64,000 bases of DNA from Legionella maceachernii (lineage in GTDB: Bacteria; Pseudomonadota; Gammaproteobacteria; Legionellales; Legionellaceae), in contig NZ_FUXJ01000003.1 in assembly GCF_900167045.1 (NCBI RefSeq), positions 274,578 through 338,577 of the forward strand. The letters run 5' to 3'. Positions 45,813 through 53,632 of the stretch are shown piece after piece; positions within the stretch are counted from its first letter, which is position 1; each line of letters opens with the position of its first letter. The position numbers and the translations under genes are program-made. The notes under the pieces were generated by a model. That model worked only from the letters and a program-made list of their open reading frames with translations, did not search any database and was not told where the DNA came from.

Positions 45813-46280
45813 CTAATCAGCAGTCAGTTCTCGAGTAATGAATAACCATTCATCCTGAGTAACAGGCAAAACCGATAACCGATTCCCTTTGCGAACTAAG
45901 GGCATTTTTTCGAGTTGAGGGTATCGCTTTAAGGCATCAAGTGGAATAAGTTCCTTAAATTTCTCTTTAAAGCGGATATCAACCATAAACCATCGTGGTT
46001 TATCCGGTGTGCTTTTGGGATCAGGATGCTCGCTATTCGGATCAAAGGCAGTGTAGTCGGGGTAGGGTTTACTCACGACTTCTGCAATGCCGATAATTCC
46101 TGGCGGGTTGCAATTTGAATGATAAAACAAGACTTGATCACCCATTGCCATCGCATTAATAAAATTACGTGCTTGGTAATTGCGTACACCATCCCAATGT
46201 GTCGTTTGATGAGGAGAGGCGCGCAAATCATCAATGCTGAAACAAGAAGGCTCTGATTTCATCAACCAATAGTTAGTCAT
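45813..46280 (-). CDS. EVE-domain protein
   Basis: 155 residues: YWLMKSEPSCFSIDDL at the start, THWDGVRNYQARNFI, QVLFYHSNC and GIAEVVSKPYPD. These are the features of EVE domains, PUA-like folds that bind modified nucleotides. Its role in bacteria is not settled. It overlaps the end of the 5-formyltetrahydrofolate cyclo-ligase gene by eight bases, indicating coupled translation. Confidence 0.93.
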   Translation of the reverse strand: MTNYWLMKSEPSCFSIDDLRASPHQTTHWDGVRNYQARNFINAMAMGDQVLFYHSNCNPPGIIGIAEVVSKPYPDYTAFDPNSEHPDPKSTPDKPRWFMVDIRFKEKFKELIPLDALKRYPQLEKMPLVRKGNRLSVLPVTQDEWLFITRELTAD

Positions 46281-46857
46281 TTTCTAGTTTACTCCAATGG
46301 ATCATTCTCTCGGTCACTACCGCTGTCAGCGGAATATCCCAGGTGTGTGGTTCGATATAAGGATAGCGTTGAAACTGATAAGCAACGCCAACGAGCATGG
46401 GATGATCTTCTTTCGCTAAAGTTCGATCATAATAACCAGCCCCCATTCCAAGGCGCGTACCATAATCATCGAAAACCACGAGTGGCATGAAAATGATATC
46501 AAGTAATTTAGGTTCTATGGCTTGAGACTTATCTACATCAGGTTCATCAATTCCATAGCGATTTTTTACAAAAGGGGTTGCTGGTGTAGCCGGTAAAAAT
46601 AACAAGGTTTTGTCTTCTCTAAGCGCTGGGAAATAACAAAATTTGCCTTGTAAGGGCGCTGAATCCCATAGCGCATTTAAACTAATTTCTCCTCTCATTG
46701 CTTGGTAAAGAGCAATGCGTTTTGCATGGCGATAGTCATGCATGCCCCGGATACGCGAACATACTTTAGCAGATGCTGCATGCTGATATTCCAGAGGTAA
46801 ATTTTCACGAATTTGCCGGCAACTTCGTCTGAGGGCAAGCTTAAAGCGGTTGGGCAT
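46273..46857 (-). CDS. 5-formyltetrahydrofolate cyclo-ligase
   Basis: 194 residues; converts 5-formyl-THF to 5,10-methenyl-THF. N-terminal basic segment LALRRSCRQIRENL, GEISLNALWDS and the signature DYGTRLGMGAGYYDRTLA near the C-terminus. Called fthC or ygfA in different species. In E. coli 6S RNA lies just upstream; the 175-base gap here is AT-rich and shows no such structure. Confidence 0.94.
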   Translation of the reverse strand: MPNRFKLALRRSCRQIRENLPLEYQHAASAKVCSRIRGMHDYRHAKRIALYQAMRGEISLNALWDSAPLQGKFCYFPALREDKTLLFLPATPATPFVKNRYGIDEPDVDKSQAIEPKLLDIIFMPLVVFDDYGTRLGMGAGYYDRTLAKEDHPMLVGVAYQFQRYPYIEPHTWDIPLTAVVTERMIHWSKLEND

Positions 46858-47032
46858 AGTTTGATTTTTTTCATTTTTTATGATTATTGCTTAGTTAAAT
46901 GGGTAAGTTCAAGTTAGATGTGAAGAATTTTTTAAAAGATCTAGGCATAATGAAAAAAATGAGGTATATACGGCAAAATTATTGGTGCTTGTCTAAAGCG
47001 TGATTAACTAACCTTGACTTGAGAGAGTACAA

Positions 47033-47221
47033 ATGAGCGATATATTTGAAGAGGATGATGATCTTGTTGAAGGTGATGTATTTGCTGCTTCTCTGGATGA
47101 GGATGTTGATATCGACATACCAGAAGAAATTTATACGATGGATGCGCGTCGACGTCTTGAAAACAAGTTAGATGATATGCGTTTGGAGGCTGAGCTTAAA
47201 GACGATTTTGACGATTATTAA
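47033..47221 (+). CDS. PA3496-type small acidic protein
   Basis: 62 residues, strongly acidic at both ends (EEDDD near the start, DDFDDY at the end), with a central DARRRLENKLDDMRLEAEL helix. This pattern matches the PA3496 family of putative envelope-integrity proteins; the function is not proven. It begins after a GAGAG ribosome site and lies five bases before the aminodeoxychorismate-lyase-like gene. Confidence 0.8.
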   Translation: MSDIFEEDDDLVEGDVFAASLDEDVDIDIPEEIYTMDARRRLENKLDDMRLEAELKDDFDDY

Positions 47222-47226
47222 AACCA

Positions 47227-48042
47227 ATGGCCACGCTCGTAATGGTGCATGAACAGGGGGCCAAACTTTGCTTTACCGCTGACGATCGTATTTTTTTAGG
47301 TGAAGGCCTTTTTGAAACATTACGAGTGGTTAACCATAAACCTTGCTACCCCAAGGCTCATTGGCAGCGTTTGAAAAAAGCGGCTTCTTTTTTAGGCTTG
47401 GCTTTGGATGTGTCTTTTGAAGTCTGGCTTGAAAAGCTCAATGAATGCATTAAATTACACGCCCTGCAAGAAGGGGGAATTAAAGCGATTCTTTGTAGTG
47501 GTAGAGCACCTCGTGGCTTATCAGCCCGTAGCAAGGAAACAAGTCTCACGTTGATTGCTTTTCAATATATTCGTAACTCTCAACCTCTTTCCCTATTAAG
47601 TGTACCTTGGCTGCGTGATGCAAAAAATCCTATTTATCAATTGAAATCGATTAATTATTTAGAGGCCATTATTGCTCGCCGTCATGCAGAAGCAGCGGGT
47701 GTGGATGATGCTTTATTTTTTAATTTTCAGCACCATGCGACTGAAACAACTATTGCTAACTTTTTTATTATAAAAAATGATCAACTGCTCACTCCTGCTT
47801 TGCATTGCGGTGTGCTTCCTGGAATTCTTCGGGAGCGATTATTGTGTCTTGGAAAAAAGCAGGGTATTCATTGTTTTGAACTTGAACTATTGAAGGCTGA
47901 TTTGCTTCAGGCAGATGCAGCATTCACTTGCAATGTATTACAAGGTATCCGTCCCATTCGAGCTTTCGACAATCATGTTTTGAACGTAAACCATCCCCTT
48001 GTGACTAAATTAAACCATTTTTTGGCACTTGATGAGCCATAA
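47227..48042 (+). CDS. pabC: Aminodeoxychorismate lyase-like class IV aminotransferase
   Basis: 271 residues, fold-type IV PLP enzyme. GEGLFETLRVVNHKP opens the active site, Lys140 in QLKSINYLEAI is the expected Schiff-base residue, and GVDDALFFN and TCNVLQGIRPI follow. PabC releases 4-aminobenzoate in folate synthesis; D-amino-acid transaminases are related, so the PabC name is likely but not certain. Convergent with the TVP38 gene. Confidence 0.82.
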   Translation: MATLVMVHEQGAKLCFTADDRIFLGEGLFETLRVVNHKPCYPKAHWQRLKKAASFLGLALDVSFEVWLEKLNECIKLHALQEGGIKAILCSGRAPRGLSARSKETSLTLIAFQYIRNSQPLSLLSVPWLRDAKNPIYQLKSINYLEAIIARRHAEAAGVDDALFFNFQHHATETTIANFFIIKNDQLLTPALHCGVLPGILRERLLCLGKKQGIHCFELELLKADLLQADAAFTCNVLQGIRPIRAFDNHVLNVNHPLVTKLNHFLALDEP

Positions 48043-48046
48043 TAGA

Positions 48047-48706
48047 TCACTCTTCCTCTAGGTCCTGCTGGCGCGAATACTTAAAAAATTTGAACAAGAG
48101 GAATGCGATCGCTAAGCCGCAGAGTACGACGATACTTGCATTCTTATAAAAAGGGGTTGGGTGAGTAAGTGCATCCATTCCTGCGTGACCGCAATAGGTG
48201 TAAATAATTTCAGCCGGTGTTAAAAAAATAAACGTAGTAAGAATGTAATGACTAAACTTAATTTGAGTGATGCCTAAACCATAATTGACTAAGTTAAAGG
48301 GGACGATGGGTAGCAAGCGCAGTAAAGCAACGAATTGCCACCCACGACGTTCTACTCCAGAAATGAGTTTATTTAATTTTGGCCCTCTCTTAGCGGCTAG
48401 CCAATCAATAGCTAGATGACGACTAATACAAAAAGCACATGCTGCGCCCAAGGTAGCTCCCATCAAATTGAAAAGAGTTCCGAATAAAGGACCAAATAAA
48501 GCGCCTCCAGCAAGGGTCAAAACCATGGTGGGTAAGAGAAGAATGGTTGCTAAGCAATAAATCAGTAAGAACAAGATAGGCGCTAACCAGCCTAGCTCTT
48601 TAATACTACTAAGAATAATTGGCGCTTTCTCTTGAAAAATAATTGCACTCGTAATCAATATCACTACGATGCAAAACGTTTTTAGATAGGGGTTTTTAAG
48701 GCACAT
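48047..48706 (-). CDS. TVP38/TMEM64 family membrane protein
   Basis: 219 residues with about five hydrophobic helices and the family core LLPTMVLTLAGGALFGPLFG, LMGATLGAACAFCISRHL, and RLLPIVPFNLVNYGLGIT. Relatives belong to the DedA/VTT superfamily, several of which act in lipid scrambling or undecaprenyl-phosphate recycling. No neighbour indicates its substrate. Confidence 0.9.
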   Translation of the reverse strand: MCLKNPYLKTFCIVVILITSAIIFQEKAPIILSSIKELGWLAPILFLLIYCLATILLLPTMVLTLAGGALFGPLFGTLFNLMGATLGAACAFCISRHLAIDWLAAKRGPKLNKLISGVERRGWQFVALLRLLPIVPFNLVNYGLGITQIKFSHYILTTFIFLTPAEIIYTYCGHAGMDALTHPTPFYKNASIVVLCGLAIAFLLFKFFKYSRQQDLEEE

Positions 48707-48894
48707 GGTTCACACTTTATTACACCGTAATAGTTTGGGCAAGTAGGTATTGATTTATACGTGGGTGGTTGTTTACCGCTTACGTATAAAGAAAAACCAA
48801 TCTGGTTTTTATGTGTATGCTTTAAGTAAGGCTGTATTGCAATGACTCTTCCAATTGAGTATAAATTTTTTAACCCATTAAGGGATTGCGAACC

Positions 48895-51066
48895 ATGTTA
48901 AGAAAAGAGTGTCAAGTGATCTTACTTAAACCGATGCGATGGCTACTGCAATTAGTTCTTGCTATATGGTTTCGAGTGAAGGTGAAAGGGCTGATGCCAA
49001 GCGAGCCCTCCATGATCATCGTTGCCAATTGTACCTCGGTGATTGATCCACTCTTACTTGCTTTATTTTTACCCGAACGCTTAAGTTTTGTTTTGGAACC
49101 ACAGTTGCAGAATAAATTGTGGATTAAAGTCCTTAAATTATTCGCCGAAGTGTTCTTGCTGGATTTGTCTCAATCATCCGCCAAGCAACAGCTTATTGAA
49201 GTGATGCAGGCTGAAAAAAAAGCTTGGGTGTTGTTTCCTCAAGAATTTAAAAAAGAAATCAATAAATTTGATGATTATGGCTTCGTTTTGCAGCAATTAG
49301 GGAGGGAAATATGGCCAATTCGTATTGATGGAGCGCAGCATAGCTTTTTCTCTCTCTGCAAAGAGAAACACGCTGTATTGTTTTTTCCAAAGATCACCCT
49401 TCATAGGATGAAGCGGTTATCCTTAAATGCACAAAATAAAGATGAAAAAAGCTGGGGTAGAAAGTTATTTTTGTTACTGAGTGATATGACTTTTGCTAAT
49501 TTTGATACGGAAAAATCTCTTTTTGACGCGCTACTTCAAGGTGGCAAACACGCACGGAATCAAGCGTCATGGCTCGAAGATCAGAATCGCCAGCGACTCT
49601 CTTTTCGTCAATTTATTCTCCGCTGTTTTATTTTAGGACGGCAATTGAAAAGCGAAACTCGACAGTCGGAAATTGTGGGGGTTATGATGCCGACCACCAT
49701 TGCCGGTGTAGTCAGCTTTTTTGCTTTACAGGCTTATCATCGAATTCCCGCGATGCTCAATTTTAGCAGTGGTTTTTATAACCTCTATTCAGTATGCCAA
49801 GCCACAGGAATTACAACCATCTATACTTCTCGCCTGTTTATTGAGACGGCAAAACTTGAGACATTAGTTGTCGAACTAGGTACAGCTGGATTTAATATAC
49901 GATTTCTTGAGGATTTTGCTCCGAAAATCACTTTGGCACGGAAGCTTGCCGCTTTATTGAAAAGCATTCTACCAAGCTTAACCTATCGCTTAATCAGTGG
50001 AATTGTTAAATCAGATGATCCTGCCTTAGTGTTATTTACTTCTGGATCCGAAGGGGTTCCCAAAGGAGTGGCGCTCACCCACAAAAATATTTTGGCAAAT
50101 TGTTATCAAATGATGTCGCGAGTGGATTTTTCAATTCAAGATGTCTTTTTTAATGCGTTACCCATTTTCCATTGTTTTGGCTTAACCGCGGGAACTATTG
50201 TCCCTTTGCTCGCAGGAAACTCTTGTTTTCTCTATCCTTCTCCTTTGCATTTTAAAGTAATTTCAGGTCTTGTTTATGAAACGAAAGCGACGATTTTTTT
50301 TGCGACAGATACTTTTTTAACCGGATATGCTCGAGCGGCGGGGCCTAAGGATTTTAACTCGCTAAGGTATATTTTTGCGGGTGCGGAAAAGGTGAGAGCC
50401 GCAACAATGCAGCATTGGCGAGAAACTTTTCATGTGCAAATCTATGAAGGTTATGGAGCAACGGAGGCTTCTCCTGTGATTTCATTAAACTGTCCTTTAG
50501 CATCCAGAACGGACAGTGTAGGGTTAGTTCTGCCAGCTATTGAATATCGCATTGAACCGGTTGAAGGGATAGCCGAAGGAGGCAAGTTGTTTATTCGTGG
50601 CCCGAATGTTATGTCGGCTTACTTAACCCCTGATAAAGTAAACCCCATTGAAAATGACGGATGGTATGATACAGGGGATATTGTTATCGAGGATGATGAA
50701 GGTTTTTTGTCGATTATAGGTCGAGTAAAACGGTTTGCTAAGCTTGGAGGGGAAATGATTTCCTTATCTGTTGTTGAATCAATTGCTTCCGCTTTATGGC
50801 CAGAACAATTACACGCTGCCCTCAGCAGAAAATGCCCTCGTAAGGGAGAACAAATCATTCTCTTTTCTGAATATGCTCAAGCAAGTAAATCCGCTTTTAT
50901 CCACCATGTGCACGCACAAAAATACCCCGAAATATTAGTTCCTCAAAGCGTTTTTTCTAATGTTAAAATTCCAGTTTTAGCTTCAGGGAAAATAGATTAC
51001 CCTTCATTGGAACGTAATTTGGCTACTTTTTTTTCTGACTCGTCTGCAGGAGCAAGCTTGTCATAG
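48895..51066 (+). CDS. Aas-like acyltransferase/acyl-ACP synthetase with degenerate acyltransferase half
   Basis: 723 residues from the ATG at 48895, with AGGGA nine bases upstream; a TTG at 48886 is the alternative. The N-terminal 220 residues follow the PlsC fold, but the NHxxxxD motif reads NCTSVIDP, replacing the catalytic His with Cys, and the FPEG motif reads FPQE. Residues about 250-720 are an adenylate-forming domain with the P-loop LFTSGSEGVPKGVALTHKN (about 378), GYGATEASPVISLN and DGWYDTGDIVIED. Aas recycles 2-acyl-lysophosphatidylethanolamine; here only the activating half looks competent. Confidence 0.82.
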   Translation: MLRKECQVILLKPMRWLLQLVLAIWFRVKVKGLMPSEPSMIIVANCTSVIDPLLLALFLPERLSFVLEPQLQNKLWIKVLKLFAEVFLLDLSQSSAKQQLIEVMQAEKKAWVLFPQEFKKEINKFDDYGFVLQQLGREIWPIRIDGAQHSFFSLCKEKHAVLFFPKITLHRMKRLSLNAQNKDEKSWGRKLFLLLSDMTFANFDTEKSLFDALLQGGKHARNQASWLEDQNRQRLSFRQFILRCFILGRQLKSETRQSEIVGVMMPTTIAGVVSFFALQAYHRIPAMLNFSSGFYNLYSVCQATGITTIYTSRLFIETAKLETLVVELGTAGFNIRFLEDFAPKITLARKLAALLKSILPSLTYRLISGIVKSDDPALVLFTSGSEGVPKGVALTHKNILANCYQMMSRVDFSIQDVFFNALPIFHCFGLTAGTIVPLLAGNSCFLYPSPLHFKVISGLVYETKATIFFATDTFLTGYARAAGPKDFNSLRYIFAGAEKVRAATMQHWRETFHVQIYEGYGATEASPVISLNCPLASRTDSVGLVLPAIEYRIEPVEGIAEGGKLFIRGPNVMSAYLTPDKVNPIENDGWYDTGDIVIEDDEGFLSIIGRVKRFAKLGGEMISLSVVESIASALWPEQLHAALSRKCPRKGEQIILFSEYAQASKSAFIHHVHAQKYPEILVPQSVFSNVKIPVLASGKIDYPSLERNLATFFSDSSAGASLS

Positions 51067-51162
51067 CGAGGACTTTGTGTCTGCAATAAATTTTTAACTC
51101 TTAAGAAAACCTTAATATTTCCCTGCTATGATGAAATTATTAATTCTCCTTTGGAGCCAACT

Positions 51163-51372
51163 ATGGCAAACACTTACAGTATGTTGAAAACATTAAAGCC
51201 CGATGCAAAAAAGCCGGCTGCGAATGTACAGCAGAAAAATCGTGTGCAAGATACTGCCAGTGCTGAGAAAAAAGAAAGAGAGAAGAAACAGCCTGAACTC
51301 AAACCAAGTATGGCTGATGTATTAAAAGCTTCCATAACACCAACGAAAGGCGGCCCCTCGTTTAGGAAATAG
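51163..51372 (+). CDS. Small Lys/Glu-rich protein upstream of icmT
   Basis: 69 residues from the ATG at 51163, chosen for a TTTGGAG site upstream. The product is disordered-looking (KPDAKKPAANVQQKN, EKKEREKKQPELKPS) and ends GGPSFRK. Not recognised. It lies between the Aas-like gene and icmT with 284 bases before icmT, so it is probably not in the icm transcript. Confidence 0.55.
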   Translation: MANTYSMLKTLKPDAKKPAANVQQKNRVQDTASAEKKEREKKQPELKPSMADVLKASITPTKGGPSFRK

Positions 51373-51656
51373 GCAAAATAGATTTGTATAGCGTATTTGC
51401 TTTGCAAAGAGCTTTAATGTCTGCTTTCTTAATGTTTCAGTGAGCCTATCTGACTAAGATACCCAGAAAATGAATTGCAAGACTCTATTTTTCCCCTTAA
51501 GCAAAAAAACAATAGGGTAGCTGCATCTTATTCTTGAGCGCTAGACCTTTACTGGATAATATTGATTGAGATGGTTTACCCTGAAACAATGGCATTTTGA
51601 GGTTTCTTGGGTATATACTCTATTTTATATAGTTTTGGTTTTTTTGAGGATTTTTT

Positions 51657-51914
51657 ATGGCCGGGTTTTCAGAAACATCGCATTGGCGTGATTCGGCTAG
51701 AAGTGCTCGTTTTTTTCTGGTGGATGCAAGAGCCGCTTTTCCAATCTTTCTTTTTTTGATGCATATCAGGGTTTGGACTGGGATTTTAGTGCTTGTATCG
51801 ACGGTTTTTTTTGGCATTATAGAACATTATGGTTTTACTGTTCCTGTTTTCTTACGCTGGCTTAGAAGTTTTCTGGCAGGTCCTTTGCGCTCGGCGCAAC
51901 CTTGGTGGAAATGA
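51657..51914 (+). CDS. icmT: Dot/Icm secretion protein IcmT
   Basis: 85 residues: SETSHWRDSARSARFFLVDARAAFP followed by two membrane helices and a short basic end (RWLRSFLAGPLRSAQPWWK). This is the small inner-membrane Dot/Icm component; in L. pneumophila its loss affects pore formation and egress from host cells. First gene of the icm cluster, with a GAGGA site. A plausible -10, TATACT at 51614-51619, lies upstream. It overlaps icmS by one base. Confidence 0.95.
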   Translation: MAGFSETSHWRDSARSARFFLVDARAAFPIFLFLMHIRVWTGILVLVSTVFFGIIEHYGFTVPVFLRWLRSFLAGPLRSAQPWWK

Positions 51915-52258
51915 TGGAAACTGATATTCGTAAATGCATGGCGAAGATTGCTGCGGCCTTAAATGCCAAGTTCTATTTAAATGATCGTTTTGTAACCTAT
52001 GAAGAAGTATTTTCCGACACAGGGTTACTTCCAGCCATAGCACGCCGAGCGGATCAGCTTTGCTCACTATGCTTAGGTTACGGGCTAGGTGCTACTTTTG
52101 ATGAAGCGGAGAACGCCTTATTAGGCATAAGGGTAGTTTTTGATGAGGTAACCCCTAATGCTTTGCGTTTATTGTGTATGACGGACGTATTAAATGAACT
52201 AATTCAAGGAGGTCCGAGTAAGGATTACACCCCTTTAGATGAGTTAATGTATGACTAA
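51914..52258 (+). CDS. icmS: Dot/Icm chaperone IcmS
   Basis: 114 residues, matching L. pneumophila IcmS closely from memory (KCMAKIAA, NAKFYLNDRFV, GLLPAIARRADQLCSLCLGY, DYTPLDELMYD). It is a small acidic chaperone that pairs with IcmW, binds the C-terminal tail of DotL and presents a subset of effectors. Start chosen at 51914 to match the known N-terminus; an adjoining ATG at 51911 is equally possible. Confidence 0.97.
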   Translation: METDIRKCMAKIAAALNAKFYLNDRFVTYEEVFSDTGLLPAIARRADQLCSLCLGYGLGATFDEAENALLGIRVVFDEVTPNALRLLCMTDVLNELIQGGPSKDYTPLDELMYD

Positions 52259-52341
52259 AGCGTCTAATCCATTTTATTCTGTCTCTACGCCTCGAGCTTG
52301 GGAACAATTAGTTCGTTTAAGTCATTTTTATCAATCAAAGT

Positions 52342-52357
52342 GTAAAAAAAGTGAAAG
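52342..52357 (+). promoter_or_regulatory. CpxR-like site upstream of the icmR-position gene
   Basis: GTAAA at 52342-52346, six bases, then GAAAG at 52353-52357. This approximates the GTAAA-spacer-GTAAA tandem recognised by CpxR, which directly activates icmR in L. pneumophila. One half-site is imperfect. It lies just upstream of the PmrA-type repeat and 85 bases before the ATG. Confidence 0.5.
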
Positions 52358-52367
52358 TTTGGGTTTT

Positions 52368-52384
52368 CTTAAGCTTAGCTTAAG
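52368..52384 (+). promoter_or_regulatory. PmrA-type direct repeat (CTTAAG-N5-CTTAAG)
   Basis: Two identical CTTAAG hexamers (52368-52373 and 52379-52384) are separated by five bases, an exact match to the YTTAAK-N5-YTTAAK form bound by PmrA. PmrA is a known activator of several icm/dot genes and effectors. A weak -10, TATTGT at 52396-52401, follows 11 bases on, the expected geometry for an activator overlapping the -35. The ATG of the downstream gene is at 52442. Confidence 0.7.
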
Positions 52385-52441
52385 GAAATATCTGGTATTG
52401 TTGCTACAGAATTAAAGAATTTGGTATTGGAGTACCTCTGT

Positions 52442-52822
52442 ATGTTACGCAATCCGTATACTCATTTTAAACCGACGACGAATGCTAAAAGCACTGCGTC
52501 AGATTTGCTGTCAAGTTCTTCACTAACAAGCGAAGATTTTTCTGGCGTGCCTCGTACTGATGGAATGGAGACATTTCGTAGTCTGCAAACATTAAAGGGG
52601 CAGGTGGAAAAAATGATTGCGATTTGTAAGAGTAAGATTTCAGCGAATGACGAGGTTAAAAAACCGTCAGCGAATGAAATTGCTGGTATCGCTTTAGGAA
52701 AAGCTGTTGAAAAAACTGGGCACTCTCTTAATAATGAATTTCCTAAAGAGACCAAAAAGGCGCAAGCCGAATCGGATAAAGATTCGTCTCTAGATGACAC
52801 GATAACCCCTTCAATGTTTTAA
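52442..52822 (+). CDS. Probable functional homologue of IcmR (FIR protein)
   Basis: 126 residues from the ATG at 52442, with GGAG nine bases upstream. The sequence shows no similarity that I can see to L. pneumophila IcmR. Its place between icmS and icmQ is that of icmR, which is known to be replaced by unrelated FIR genes in each Legionella species while IcmQ stays conserved. The predicted structure suits the role: a disordered Ser/Thr-rich N-terminus, a helix at about 48-66 (METFRSLQTLKGQVEKMIAI), a second at about 78-100, and an acidic tail. IcmR-type proteins hold IcmQ in check before membrane insertion. Role inferred from position. Confidence 0.72.
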   Translation: MLRNPYTHFKPTTNAKSTASDLLSSSSLTSEDFSGVPRTDGMETFRSLQTLKGQVEKMIAICKSKISANDEVKKPSANEIAGIALGKAVEKTGHSLNNEFPKETKKAQAESDKDSSLDDTITPSMF

Positions 52823-52824
52823 GA

Positions 52825-52853
52825 CAGTATTCAGCGTTTCACGCTGAATACTG
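52825..52853 (+). terminator. Perfect 12-bp hairpin between the icmR-position gene and icmQ
   Basis: CAGTATTCAGCG (52825-52836) pairs exactly with CGCTGAATACTG (52842-52853) around a TTTCA loop, starting two bases after the stop codon. Only scattered T residues follow, so it may be a leaky terminator or a stabilising or processing structure that sets the ratio of IcmR-type protein to IcmQ. A second small hairpin follows at 52881-52897. Confidence 0.6.
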
Positions 52854-52912
52854 ATATACTTCCTTTTAGAACTAAACTTTATCAGAGCTACTCTGATGTC
52901 ATTCTATAGACT

Positions 52913-53506
52913 ATGAAAGATGAATTAACCAAACAACAAGCTCATGCGATTTTAGAAGCATTGGATGAGGCTATTGAAACGGGGCCATGGGACGAGTCGA
53001 ATTTTTTGCGTGTGATTGGAAAAAACCTCCGAGAAATACGCAATAAATTTGCTTCACATCTTAGTGGCGTTGAGACTGAAGTGAATAAACCAAAAATTGA
53101 AAGGCATTCTCATATTAATCGGATCTCGCAACGTGCCGATCATCAAGAAGTATTTATTTCCCTCTATTCCTCGGATGGGAGCAATATCCAATCTTGGGAG
53201 CGCCTGCTTGCAACGCTATCTCGGCAGATTATTTCTCGTCCTATCTATGCCGATGAAGAAGCGGTAAGAACAATTATTAAGTCAAAAGAAAATAAAGAGA
53301 ATGAAGCTTATGTTGCTATCTACATTAACCAAGCCGATATCTTAAATATACCCGAGGATAAAATTCCCTTGGATAAATTCGGTAAGCCACTATTAAGCCT
53401 TAAAGATCGGGCAATAAGTTTGGACAACATAACACGATTCGTTCATACTTCTGGCACTTACCATTACTTCAAAGGGCGTTTGCTTAAAAACACGCAAGCT
53501 GAATAG
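52913..53506 (+). CDS. icmQ: Dot/Icm protein IcmQ
   Basis: 197 residues. The N-terminal helical part (QQAHAILEALDEAIETGPWDESNFLRVIGKNLREIR) binds the IcmR-type partner and membranes. The C-terminal domain (VFISLYSSDGSNIQSWERLLATLSRQIISRPIY) corresponds to the NAD-binding domain described for L. pneumophila IcmQ. IcmQ permeabilises lipid bilayers in vitro. No good ribosome site precedes its ATG, in keeping with coupled or structure-dependent translation. Confidence 0.96.
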   Translation: MKDELTKQQAHAILEALDEAIETGPWDESNFLRVIGKNLREIRNKFASHLSGVETEVNKPKIERHSHINRISQRADHQEVFISLYSSDGSNIQSWERLLATLSRQIISRPIYADEEAVRTIIKSKENKENEAYVAIYINQADILNIPEDKIPLDKFGKPLLSLKDRAISLDNITRFVHTSGTYHYFKGRLLKNTQAE

Positions 53507-53632
53507 GTATCGCTCAGGTCTCCTATTTATGTTAAGTCAAAGAAATTGCTTAATGACCTGAAGTATCGGATCACACCACAGTTAAAAGAGTGGTATATAC
53601 TTGAAATTATAACGGGTTTATTAGAAGTGGGA

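Noticed and set aside
46858..47032. Possible 6S RNA upstream of the 5-formyltetrahydrofolate cyclo-ligase gene, as in E. coli
   Set aside because: The gap is AT-rich and shows no long rod-like hairpin of 6S type.
52251..52415. A 54-codon frame starting with ATG inside the icmS stop region (MTKASNPFYSVSTPRAWEQL...)
   Set aside because: It runs through the CpxR-like and PmrA-type sites and the -10 of the next gene, has no similarity I recognise, and is better explained as promoter DNA. Not excluded as a small overlapping gene.
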